Shown piece after piece: positions 17,647 through 26,136 of a stretch of 64,000 bases of DNA. The stretch is from contig LADR01000067.1 of assembly GCA_000961655.1 (NCBI GenBank), positions 1 to 64,000 on the forward strand. Direction: 5' to 3'. Below the pieces are notes generated by a model. That model made no database searches and was not told the origin of the DNA. It saw only the letters and a list, made by a program, of their open reading frames with translations. A program made the translations under genes and the position numbers. The DNA is from Desulfatitalea sp. BRH_c12 (GTDB lineage: Bacteria; Desulfobacterota; Desulfobacteria; Desulfobacterales; Desulfosarcinaceae). Numbering within the stretch: position 1 is the stretch's first letter; every line of letters starts with the position of its first letter.

Positions 17647-18834
17647 CTATACGGTCTGCGCAATTTCTTCGTCGCTTAAGTAACACGCCGGATCCGGTGC
17701 CCAGACGTTGCCGCTGATGGCCTCGGCCCGCACGCGAAAGTTGCCGCCGCATACATCCAGCCAACGGCAAGTGGCGCAGCGGCCCTGCATAAATTTCTTT
17801 TTTTCCTTCAGCTGCAGCAGCAAAGGATCCTCCGGATCTGTCCATATTCTGGAGAACGGCCTTTGGCGTACATTGCCAAAACTATGATGGCGCCAGAACT
17901 GATCGGCGTACACTTCACCGTCCCAGCTGACGCAACCGATGCCTCTTCCCGAGTTGTTGCCTTCGTTCATCTTCAACAGCGATAGAACTTCTGCGGCCCG
18001 CTCGGGATCTTCCTGGAGCAGACGTAAATACAAGTAAGGCCCGTCGGCATGATTATCGACTGTCAGCACTTCTTTGGCTTTGCCCCTGGCGTGCAGCGCT
18101 TTGGTGCGTTCGATGATCAGGTCGACGGCCGCCCGCGTTTCCGCATGGGTCAAATCGTCGGCCAACAGGGCTGACCCTCTGCCTGCATAGACCAAATGAT
18201 AGAAGCAAATCCGCGGTATCTCCATTTCTTCCAATAGCTCGAAAATACCGGGGATCTCTAGAACATTGCGTTTGTTCATCGTGAAGCGCAAACCGACTTT
18301 GATGCCTGCTTCCTGGCAATGGCGTATGCCTTCCATAGCTTTGGCATAAGCGCCCGGAACGCCCCGAAACAGATCGTTGACCGGCTGCATGCCGTCCAGG
18401 CTGATGCCAACATAGGAAAGACCGATTTCCTTTAGGATCTTGGCCTTCTTTTGATCGATGAGGGTGCCGTTGGTCGAAATAACGGCACGCATCCCCTTTT
18501 GGACAGCGTACGCGGCCAATTCGGGCAGATCTTTACGGACCAGTGGTTCACCGCCCGAAAAGAGCAGTACCGGGGCGCCAAAAGCGGCCAAATCGTCGAT
18601 CAGGCGCATTCCCTCTTGGGTGCTCAGTTCATCCGAGGAGGCCCCTTGCGTGGCATGCGCGTAACAGTGCACGCATTTCAGGTTGCAGGCTTTGGTGATG
18701 TTCCACACCACCACCGGCCGCTTATCTTCCGAAAACTGCAGCAGATGGCTGGGAAGTTGGCCGGAGCGGCGGCCATAGCGTAACGCATCGGACGGTTCCA
18801 CAGTGCCGCAGTAGAGCTTGGAAATACCGATCAT
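17647..18834 (-). CDS. ahbC: AhbC, 12,18-didecarboxysiroheme deacetylase (radical SAM)
   Basis: AhbC removes the two acetate side chains of 12,18-didecarboxysiroheme to give iron-coproporphyrin III. At 395 aa it begins MIGISKLYCGTVEPSD, the typical AhbC opening. It has the radical SAM motif CNLKCVHC, then GGEPLVR, and C-terminal cysteines (CATCRWLDVCGG, PACY) for a second iron-sulfur cluster. Its start ATG shares one base with the stop of the upstream AAA+ gene, so the two are translationally coupled. It is similar in layout to ahbD downstream but clearly a different subfamily. Confidence 0.92.
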   Translation of the reverse strand: MIGISKLYCGTVEPSDALRYGRRSGQLPSHLLQFSEDKRPVVVWNITKACNLKCVHCYAHATQGASSDELSTQEGMRLIDDLAAFGAPVLLFSGGEPLVRKDLPELAAYAVQKGMRAVISTNGTLIDQKKAKILKEIGLSYVGISLDGMQPVNDLFRGVPGAYAKAMEGIRHCQEAGIKVGLRFTMNKRNVLEIPGIFELLEEMEIPRICFYHLVYAGRGSALLADDLTHAETRAAVDLIIERTKALHARGKAKEVLTVDNHADGPYLYLRLLQEDPERAAEVLSLLKMNEGNNSGRGIGCVSWDGEVYADQFWRHHSFGNVRQRPFSRIWTDPEDPLLLQLKEKKKFMQGRCATCRWLDVCGGNFRVRAEAISGNVWAPDPACYLSDEEIAQTV

Positions 18835-20735
18835 CAGGGACGTTTCCTTTCTTTATCATCATCGGTTCGGGACAATTGCAACGCATCGTCATTGGACTGG
18901 GCTTCCCTGAGCAGTTGGCTGATGAAAGCCTCCGGTGCTTCAAGTGCCTGCCGTGTCAGGAAAAATCGATTGCGACCGGTTTTCTCGCGAACCAATTTTA
19001 AACCATACTCCAGATCGACGCTGAGTTTTTTATAAATCGCATCCAAATCGGCCGTGGCATGCAGCCACTGAGCGAAGATGTGATCGATGGCGTCTTCTTC
19101 AAAAACGATATTAATGCCATGTTTTTTTAGAAATTGCATCTCAATCGTTTTAATCTGCTCATAAAAATGGGTGAACTGGTCGAACACGCCATTGATGTCC
19201 GTCGTGTGCGTGGCATAATATTCAGCGATCAGCGCGACACGGGCAGGCGGAAGGGGCAATCCGAACTTGTCGCTGAGACGGGTCTTGTTGGTGTTCACAT
19301 AAGCACTCACACTCTTTTTTTCTTCGGCTTTGATCTTTGCGTAAAGTGCCTGCATATCCGGATGGTCAGGTTGTGCATCCAACTTGCGCAACCACTTCCG
19401 GGAATTTTCGATGACATCCGCGGAGACTGCAAAAGTCTGTACCTTGGTGGACGGTAATCGTCTCTCGAAATTCAGCAGTGCCCGCTCGACTGCGCTGACC
19501 AGACCGCGTGCGCCGGTGCTTTCCTCGAAAGCCTTTTGCGCCAACAGGTGCAGCGCGTCAGCGCCGAATTTGACCGTGATGCCATATGCGGCAAAATCGA
19601 GTTTTTTTCCTAAAACAATCGGGTTGTTAGGATTCTCCAAGATGCTATAAAGATCGTCATTGCTCAAATGTTCGAAAATCGCACGGACCGGCAGCCGACC
19701 GACGAATTCGGATTCGAAACCGTACTGGATCAAATCCTCGGATGTCACGCGCGTAAGCATCTGCGTGTCTTCCTGGGGGTTGGAGAAAGTGGCCCCAAAA
19801 CCGATCGCCTTGTCGGATAAGCGTTTTTTGATGATTTTATCCAGCCCGCTGAATGCGCCGCTCATGATAAACAAAATATTCTTCGTGTTGACGGTCGATC
19901 GTTCGCGTTGGCCGGTTTTGCGAAAGCGCTCGATCTCCTGCAGCATGGAGATCGGATCGTGGGGCACTTTCAGATCCACTTCGGTCTCTTCCATCGGCTT
20001 GAGCAGCGCCCGTTGCACACCGGTGCGCGATACGTCCGCGCCGACAAGATTCTGTGCCGAAGCGATTTTGTCGATTTCATCGATGTAGATGATCCCGTAT
20101 TGGGCACGGGCGAGATCACCGTTGGTCTCGCGCACCATATCGCGCACCAGATCTTCGACATCGCCACCGACGTAGCCGGTTTCGCTGAATTTGGTGGCAT
20201 CGCCTTTGACAAAGGGAACCCCTAATTTTTGAGCGATCAGACGAATCATGTAGGTTTTGCCCACGCCTGTGGGCCCCAACATCAGGATGTTGTTTTTGAT
20301 GCTGCCGACCAGGCCTGTGATGTTGCCGGCAAGGGATTGTCGATGTCGGATGCGGTTGAAATGTGTGCAGATTTTGGTGGATAGGATTGCCTTGGCGCGA
20401 TCCTGCTTGATGATATATTGGTCCAGATAGGCAATCAACTCTTCGGGTTTGAGATCGAAGTTGATGTCAGAGAGCTTGCGCGCCGGCTGTTCAACTGTAT
20501 CGTCGGTATCAGACTGAGGCAACACGATGGGTGTGGCCAGTTTGACCGAACCGCCGAATTTTTTTGCTAAAAAGTCGCTCAATTCTTTCTCGAGCTCTTT
20601 GGGGTCTGGGAATTTCTCATTGTAAGTATCCATAATGACCCGACTATAATCACCTTGGTTCTTGAATGCAATATGAAGCAGTGTTCCGAGGTGTTCGAAG
20701 GGAAGTGTGCCGATAGCCGCCTTTTTGATTGACAC
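18834..20735 (-). CDS. ClpX-like AAA+ unfoldase without zinc-binding domain
   Basis: This 633-aa protein shares the ClpX AAA+ core: Walker A GPTGVGKT (154-161), pore loop GYVG (187-190), Walker B IIYIDEID (215-222), and IGFG (311-314), the loop ClpX uses to dock ClpP. EFVGRLPV and STGARGL follow. It lacks the four-cysteine N-terminal zinc domain of ClpX, having about 100 unrelated residues instead, and carries a C-terminal extension of roughly 200 residues beyond the ClpX core. An unfoldase able to engage ClpP, with its own substrate adaptors, is inferred. The start is GTG, behind a G-rich stretch. It overlaps ahbC by one base, hence likely co-translation with heme synthesis. clpX proper is not in this window. 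Confidence 0.87.
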   Translation of the reverse strand: MSIKKAAIGTLPFEHLGTLLHIAFKNQGDYSRVIMDTYNEKFPDPKELEKELSDFLAKKFGGSVKLATPIVLPQSDTDDTVEQPARKLSDINFDLKPEELIAYLDQYIIKQDRAKAILSTKICTHFNRIRHRQSLAGNITGLVGSIKNNILMLGPTGVGKTYMIRLIAQKLGVPFVKGDATKFSETGYVGGDVEDLVRDMVRETNGDLARAQYGIIYIDEIDKIASAQNLVGADVSRTGVQRALLKPMEETEVDLKVPHDPISMLQEIERFRKTGQRERSTVNTKNILFIMSGAFSGLDKIIKKRLSDKAIGFGATFSNPQEDTQMLTRVTSEDLIQYGFESEFVGRLPVRAIFEHLSNDDLYSILENPNNPIVLGKKLDFAAYGITVKFGADALHLLAQKAFEESTGARGLVSAVERALLNFERRLPSTKVQTFAVSADVIENSRKWLRKLDAQPDHPDMQALYAKIKAEEKKSVSAYVNTNKTRLSDKFGLPLPPARVALIAEYYATHTTDINGVFDQFTHFYEQIKTIEMQFLKKHGINIVFEEDAIDHIFAQWLHATADLDAIYKKLSVDLEYGLKLVREKTGRNRFFLTRQALEAPEAFISQLLREAQSNDDALQLSRTDDDKERKRP

Positions 20736-20916
20736 ACGCCGAACCCCCCCATTACCCTGTCATAATACCGGTTGGGCGATACTCAGGCAGATTTTTCGGC
20801 TAAGTTTGCCCGCCGTCGCGGCCACAATGGCCGTGGATGGGTTGCCCCATCGCTCTTGTCGTATTTTCGCGAATTTGCCTCAGGCAATATCGCCCGCTGG
20901 ATTGAAAGGAACCGCC

Positions 20917-23166
20917 ATGCCTTCCCTGAATTTTGTCCGAGATCTTCGGGTAAGGTCTAAATTGCTGCTCAGTTTTCTGGTGGTTTTCATTCTTTCGGTG
21001 CCGTTGGCCGGTTTTACCATTTATTCATTATTGCGTGACACCCTGGAAACCAACATCGAAAGTGAGTTGAAAAATTCCACGGCGGCAATATTGAGCATGG
21101 TCCGCACGTCGGTTTCTGTTTCGATCAAAAACCATTTGAGATCGGCCGCCGAAAAGAATCTGGAAATGATCGAACACATCTATGGGCAGTATGAAGCCGG
21201 TCAATTCAGTGAATCCGAAGCCCAGGCCCGCGCCGCCGCACTGTTGCTCAGCCAGCGGATTGGCACGACCGGTTATATCGCCTGTGTGAACAGCCAGGGC
21301 ATCATGGTTGTGCATCCCCAAAAAAGATGGGTGGATGTGGATATCTCCGAGTACGCGTTCGTTCAGGAGATGGTCCGTCGCAAGCAAGGGTATATCGAAC
21401 GGTATGATTGGCAGAACCCAGGCGAAACGCACGCTCGTCCTAAAGCGCTTTATATGACCTATTTTGAACCCTGGGATTGGATCATCAATGTATCCTCCTA
21501 TCGTGATGAGTTTCGCCAGTTGGTGAATGTGGCCGATTTTCGCGAAGCTGTTTTGGCCATGCGCTATGGTGAAAGCGGCTATGCTTTTGTGACCGACAGC
21601 AAAGGCAAGCTCATTATTCATCCCCAATTGGAAGGCGTTGATGTCTTAAGCCAAACGGCCCTACCTGCTGAACCCGTGCGCACCATGGTTAGCCAGAAAA
21701 GTGGAAAAATCGAATATGCCTGGCGCAACCCCGGCGAATCGCGTGACCGCAAAAAGCTGCTGATTTTCAACCACCTGCCCGAAGTCGAATGGATTGTGGC
21801 GAGTTCCAGCTACATGGATGAAATTTACGCGCCCCTTAAAACATTGGCCAATGTCATCATCTTTTCTGTTCTAGGCTCTTTTGTGATGATGCTTTTTCTC
21901 TCGTATATGGTCAGCGGGTCGATTACCAATCCCTTGCAGGATCTGATTAAACACATCGAAAAGGCCTCCAAAGGCGACTTTTCCATCCGCATGTCGCGGC
22001 AGGCGCAAGATGAGGTCGGCTTTTTGGCCACTTATTTTAACAAATTCATGGATCGGCTCGAACAATACAGCCGCAGTCTGCAATCCGAAATTCAGGAACG
22101 GCGTCAGGCCGAGGAAGCCTTGCGGGTCAGCGAGGAGAAATATCGTTCGGTCATGGAAGCCACCCCCGATCCGATTATCGTGTACGACATGGAAGGGCGC
22201 GTGACATACTTCAATTCCGCTTTCAAAACGATTTTCGGTTGGGATTTGTCCGAATGCCTGGGGCGTAAGATGGATCATTTCGTGCCGCTGGAGAACTGGC
22301 CTGAAACCCACCTGGGGCTGGATATCATTGCCGCCGGCGGTCACTTGAGCAGTGTCGAAACGCGCCGGCTGACCAAATCGGGCCGCACCATCGACACCAG
22401 TATCCGCGGCGCGGTTTATAACGACCGCGACGGCCAACCGGTCGGCAGCGTGATTATTCATCGCGACATCACCGATCTGAAGCGACTGGAAAAGGAACTG
22501 ATCGATACCAGCGACCGCGAGCGCCAGATGATCGGCAGTGACTTGCACGATGATTTATGTCCGCATCTGATCGGCATCGAAGGATTGGTCAAGGTGTTGA
22601 AAACACGACTGAGCGCCAAAAAAGACCCCGAGTTTGTACTGGCGGAGCAGATCGAAGGGCTGATCAAAGAATCCATTCTGAAAACCCGTCATTTGACCCA
22701 GGCTTTGTGTCCCGTGACGATCATGGAGCACGGGCTGGCCGCCGCCCTTCAGGAACTGGCCATCCGCAGCAAATCCATTTTCAACGTGCCTTGCGACCTT
22801 TTTTGCCGCCAAGGGCTCGATTTGAAAGACAGAAATGCGGCCACCCACATTTTCTATATCGCCCAGGAGGCGGTGCACAATGCGGTTCGGCACGGGCGCC
22901 CCCAGCGCATCCGCATCAACTTGGACCGGCAAGAAGAGTTTTTGCACCTGACCGTGAGTGATGACGGCTGTGGACTGCGCCAGGAACGTGTCGGTAAGGG
23001 GATGGGATTGCGCTTCATGGTCTTCCGTGCCAAAATGATCGATGCCAACCTGGAAATTCAGGCACTGGATGGTGGCGGCACCCGGGTCAGCCTGCATCGG
23101 CGCCTTGATTTGGACAGCACCCATATTCGTCCGCAGCCGAGTCCGCTTAAAATTCTCGTTTCATAA
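20917..23166 (+). CDS. Membrane sensor histidine kinase: dCache-HAMP-PAS-HisKA_3-HATPase
   Basis: This 749-aa inner-membrane sensor has TM1 at about 12-34. Two tandem Cache-type sensing modules follow in the periplasm (GTTGYIACVNSQGIMVVHP and GESGYAFVTDSKGKLIIHP). TM2 lies near 307-330, then HAMP, a PAS domain (about 400-520), a NarL-system type dimerisation box with the phospho-histidine in GSDLHDDLCPHLIG, and a HATPase domain (EAVHNAVRHG, DDGCGL). Cache modules of this type often bind small carboxylates or amino acids. ATG 20917 has GAAAGGA 6 bp upstream; the longer frame from 20707 overlaps the divergent gene and is rejected. It pairs with the response regulator 79 bp downstream. Confidence 0.92.
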   Translation: MPSLNFVRDLRVRSKLLLSFLVVFILSVPLAGFTIYSLLRDTLETNIESELKNSTAAILSMVRTSVSVSIKNHLRSAAEKNLEMIEHIYGQYEAGQFSESEAQARAAALLLSQRIGTTGYIACVNSQGIMVVHPQKRWVDVDISEYAFVQEMVRRKQGYIERYDWQNPGETHARPKALYMTYFEPWDWIINVSSYRDEFRQLVNVADFREAVLAMRYGESGYAFVTDSKGKLIIHPQLEGVDVLSQTALPAEPVRTMVSQKSGKIEYAWRNPGESRDRKKLLIFNHLPEVEWIVASSSYMDEIYAPLKTLANVIIFSVLGSFVMMLFLSYMVSGSITNPLQDLIKHIEKASKGDFSIRMSRQAQDEVGFLATYFNKFMDRLEQYSRSLQSEIQERRQAEEALRVSEEKYRSVMEATPDPIIVYDMEGRVTYFNSAFKTIFGWDLSECLGRKMDHFVPLENWPETHLGLDIIAAGGHLSSVETRRLTKSGRTIDTSIRGAVYNDRDGQPVGSVIIHRDITDLKRLEKELIDTSDRERQMIGSDLHDDLCPHLIGIEGLVKVLKTRLSAKKDPEFVLAEQIEGLIKESILKTRHLTQALCPVTIMEHGLAAALQELAIRSKSIFNVPCDLFCRQGLDLKDRNAATHIFYIAQEAVHNAVRHGRPQRIRINLDRQEEFLHLTVSDDGCGLRQERVGKGMGLRFMVFRAKMIDANLEIQALDGGGTRVSLHRRLDLDSTHIRPQPSPLKILVS

Positions 23167-23245
23167 CGCGCGCATGCATGAACGTTGCTGTTATCAGGTG
23201 TCGTCGGGTGTGTCGTCGGGTGTGGATAGGTCAGGTGACTGCAGG

Positions 23246-23920
23246 ATGCAAAATAAAAAGAAAATATTGCTCATCGAGGACCACCCCATCTTTCGGTTGG
23301 GTCTCAGCGCGTTGATCAACCAGGAACCGGACCTGCAGGTCTGTGGTGAGGCCAAGGATGCGGCCAGCGCCTGGCATGCGATCGATCGGCTGCAGCCGGA
23401 TCTGATCATCGCCGATATCACCCTTGAAAATAGCGACGGCATTGAACTGACCAAGGAGATCCATCGGCGTTTTCGCACCCTCCCGGTGCTGATTCTTTCC
23501 ATGCACGACGAATTTCTTTATGCGGAACGGGCCCTGCACGCTGGTGCGCGCGGCTATATCCGCAAGCAGGAAGCCATGGAATTGGTGGTCGATGCCATTC
23601 ACCAGGTTTTGGGCGGCAAAGTGTACCTCAGCGACCAAGTCAAAGAGCACATCCTGATTCATCTGGCCACCGGTCCGAACATAGGCTCCCGATCACCCAT
23701 CGAACGATTGACAGATCGCGAACTTGAAATCTTCCGTATGATCGGCAAGGGCCTCGGCACACGCGACATTGCCGATAAGTTGCACGTCAGCATCAAAACC
23801 GTAGGGACTCATCGTGAACGGATCAAATCCAAACTCAATCTCAAAAGCGGCAACGAACTCGTGCGTTACGCCGTGCACTGGACCAAAACCGGTGTGTTCG
23901 ATCTGCCTGACCCTCAGTAG
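23246..23920 (+). CDS. NarL/FixJ-family response regulator with LuxR-type HTH
   Basis: This 224-aa protein has a receiver at residues 1-122 (acidic ED at 11-12, phospho-acceptor Asp57 in LIIADITL, lysine in YIRKQE). A C-terminal LuxR HTH runs from about 150 to 215 (LTDRELEIFRMIGKGLGTRDIADKL broken over the helix pair, then VSIKTVGTHRERIKSKL). It is the cognate regulator of the upstream kinase and probably a transcription factor for nearby genes. The ATG at 23246 is chosen because the receiver begins directly there; the frame extends 68 codons upstream without coding features. A short GTGTCGTCGG tandem repeat lies just before the gene. Confidence 0.93.
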   Translation: MQNKKKILLIEDHPIFRLGLSALINQEPDLQVCGEAKDAASAWHAIDRLQPDLIIADITLENSDGIELTKEIHRRFRTLPVLILSMHDEFLYAERALHAGARGYIRKQEAMELVVDAIHQVLGGKVYLSDQVKEHILIHLATGPNIGSRSPIERLTDRELEIFRMIGKGLGTRDIADKLHVSIKTVGTHRERIKSKLNLKSGNELVRYAVHWTKTGVFDLPDPQ

Positions 23921-23979
23921 GTAAATGACCTACCCAGCATAATACCACCGCCTACACCTGCTTGAACCTATGACCTACC
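23917..23979. promoter_or_regulatory. Repeated ATGACCTACC elements with an inverted GTAGGT arm
   Basis: ATGACCTACC occurs at 23925-23934 and again at 23970-23979, 45 bp apart. The first copy also pairs with GTAGGT (23917-23922) as an inverted repeat across a 5-bp spacer. They lie between the response-regulator gene and the acyl-CoA synthetase operon and could be operator half-sites for the adjacent regulator. A TATAAT at 24067-24072 is a possible -10 for the downstream operon. Confidence 0.45.
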
Positions 23980-24133
23980 TCAAAATCAGCCAACTGCCGA
24001 TTGCCGGAATCCCGGAATGGGAATAAGTGATAATAGAATCTGAATAGCGTTCAATTGTTGGACCGATATAATTTGGCGTACTCCACCCTAACCGTACCCT
24101 TGGTACGACCCTGCCATAGGAGGTATTTCAACG

Positions 24134-25762
24134 ATGGGCAATAATTTTAACATGACCAATTACGATGAAACCTACGCTACTTTCAAATGGGAGGTCCCTG
24201 AGTTTTCCAACTTTGCAAGCGAGGTCGTGGACAAGTACGCGGAGGATCCCGAAAAGCTCGCTATGCTCTGGGTGGATGACGCCGGCCGGGAAGTGCGCAA
24301 GACCTTCCGAGACATCAGTGTGGCCTCCAGAAAATTGGCCAATGTGATGGCGAAAAATGGGCTGCGTAGCGGTGATGTGGTGCTGCTTGTTTTACCGCGC
24401 AATTATGAATGGTGGGAAGTCTTCACGGCCTGCATCCGCATGGGCGTTGTGGTGGCTCCGGGTACGACGCAGTTGACAGCCAAAGACTTAAAGTACCGCG
24501 CCAATACTTCGGAGGCCAAGGCGATTGTGGCGACCGAGGCCGTGGCCGCGCGTTTCGACGAAGTCGCAGCCGAATGCCCCACGGTGACCACCCGAATCGT
24601 CATCGAAAAATCCAGGAAGAACTGGATTTTTTACGATGAAGCGTTGGCTTCGGCATCGGATGCGTTCAAAACCGCCAAAACGCGCAGCGACGACAACTGC
24701 ATCGTTTACTTCACTTCGGGCACCACCGGCTTTCCGAAAATGGCGCTGCACACCCACGCCTATGCCATCGGTCATCAGGTTACCGGTAAATTCTGGCTGG
24801 ACCTGAAGTTGGACGATATGCACTGGAACATCAGCGACACGGGCTGGGCCAAGGCCGCCTGGAGCAGTTACTTCGGTCCGTGGAACATGGGCTCGGCATT
24901 ATTTGTCCACCATACCGACCGGTTCGACCCCAAGAAGACCCTTGAACTGCTCTCCCAATATCCGGTGACCACGATGTGCGGTGCGCCCACCATCTACCGA
25001 ATGCTGGTGCTGGAAGATCTTTCGAAATACACATTCCCCTCCCTGCGCCATTGCGTGGGGGCTGGCGAACCTTTAAATCCCGAAATCATCGAAGTGTGGA
25101 AAAAGGCCACCGGCTGCACCATCCGGGACGGTTACGGTCAGACCGAGTCCGTCGTGCTATGTGGAAATTTCCCCTGCATCGAGCCGCGTTTCGGTTCGAT
25201 GGGCAAGCCAACGCCTGGCTTTAATGTGCAAGTCATCGATGATGACGGCAATATTCTGCCTGCGGATACCGAAGGGGATATCGCCGTGCGCGTAGAGCCG
25301 CAGCGCCCCGTGGGCCTTTTCAAAGAGTACTGGAAGGAACCTGACCGGACCGCATCGGTTCATCGCAACGGGTGGTACCTGACCGGCGACCGCGCTTACC
25401 GGGATAATGATGGCTATTTTTGGTTCGTCGGCCGTTCCGATGATGTCATTCTCTCCTCGGGGTACCGTATCGGTCCCTTTGAGGTTGAAAGCGCTTTGAT
25501 AGAACATCCGGCCGTGGCCGAATCGGCAGTGGTTTCCAGCCCGGACGAAACCCGCGGCGAAGTTGTCAAGGCGTTTGTCATCCTGACACCTGGCTACACC
25601 GGCAGTGATGCACTGGTCAAAGAACTGCAGGACTACGTCAAAAAAGTCACCGCACCCTACAAGTACCCGCGCAGAATCGATTTCGTTACGACGCTGCCCA
25701 AGACCGTCAGCGGCAAAATCCGGCGCATCGATTTACGAAACCGGGAATGGGGGCGCAATTAG
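24134..25762 (+). CDS. Acyl-CoA synthetase (AMP-forming), medium-chain/benzoate-CoA ligase-like
   Basis: This 542-aa adenylate-forming ligase activates a carboxylic acid to its CoA thioester. It shows the AMP-binding motif YFTSGTTGFPKMA, ISDTGWAKAAWSS, GYGQTES, the hinge region YLTGDRAYRDNDGYFWFVGR, and the C-terminal catalytic lysine in PKTVSGKIRR. Length and motifs fit the ACSM/medium-chain group rather than acetyl-CoA synthetase. It is preceded by AGGAGG and followed by a symporter operon, so it may activate the acid imported by that symporter. The substrate cannot be fixed from sequence. Confidence 0.93.
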   Translation: MGNNFNMTNYDETYATFKWEVPEFSNFASEVVDKYAEDPEKLAMLWVDDAGREVRKTFRDISVASRKLANVMAKNGLRSGDVVLLVLPRNYEWWEVFTACIRMGVVVAPGTTQLTAKDLKYRANTSEAKAIVATEAVAARFDEVAAECPTVTTRIVIEKSRKNWIFYDEALASASDAFKTAKTRSDDNCIVYFTSGTTGFPKMALHTHAYAIGHQVTGKFWLDLKLDDMHWNISDTGWAKAAWSSYFGPWNMGSALFVHHTDRFDPKKTLELLSQYPVTTMCGAPTIYRMLVLEDLSKYTFPSLRHCVGAGEPLNPEIIEVWKKATGCTIRDGYGQTESVVLCGNFPCIEPRFGSMGKPTPGFNVQVIDDDGNILPADTEGDIAVRVEPQRPVGLFKEYWKEPDRTASVHRNGWYLTGDRAYRDNDGYFWFVGRSDDVILSSGYRIGPFEVESALIEHPAVAESAVVSSPDETRGEVVKAFVILTPGYTGSDALVKELQDYVKKVTAPYKYPRRIDFVTTLPKTVSGKIRRIDLRNREWGRN

Positions 25763-25837
25763 TGACGTTAACGAACTAATCGTTGAACCCTTATCTTACT
25801 ACGCCGGCCAAGCCGGTTTGAGAGGAGTGCCATCCAA

Positions 25838-26125
25838 ATGAAGGAAAAACTCTATAAAAAAGAGATCTGGATCACAGTCATTTTTTCTATACTGCTATTA
25901 TTGGTGGGGCATTCGGCAACCATTTTTCGGATTTTCCCATCCATGCAGCAGGGCACCATTTGGGGTTTTCCGACCCATTATATCCTCCCGATCATTCTGG
26001 GCTGGTTCGGCTTAATGGCTGTTTGTGCCCTTATGGCGATCGTCTGCAACAAGTTTGACGACGAAATGGAAAGCCTCGCTGATCAAGCCAAAAGTGACCG
26101 CATCGCTGTCTCCAAACAAGCTTAA
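25838..26125 (+). CDS. Small two-helix membrane protein, symporter partner
   Basis: This 95-aa protein has two hydrophobic segments (about 10-30 and 48-70) and a charged C-terminal tail. It resembles the short DUF3311-like proteins often encoded immediately before sodium:solute symporters; the exact family is uncertain. It ends 11 bp before the symporter start, with AAGGAG in the gap serving that gene. It probably assembles with or stabilises the transporter. Confidence 0.8.
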   Translation: MKEKLYKKEIWITVIFSILLLLVGHSATIFRIFPSMQQGTIWGFPTHYILPIILGWFGLMAVCALMAIVCNKFDDEMESLADQAKSDRIAVSKQA

Positions 26126-26136
26126 GGAGAAAAATT

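Noticed and set aside
20707-20916. Upstream extension of the histidine kinase frame
   Set aside because: It overlaps the divergent ClpX-like gene start, and a good RBS precedes ATG 20917, which leads directly into the first membrane helix.
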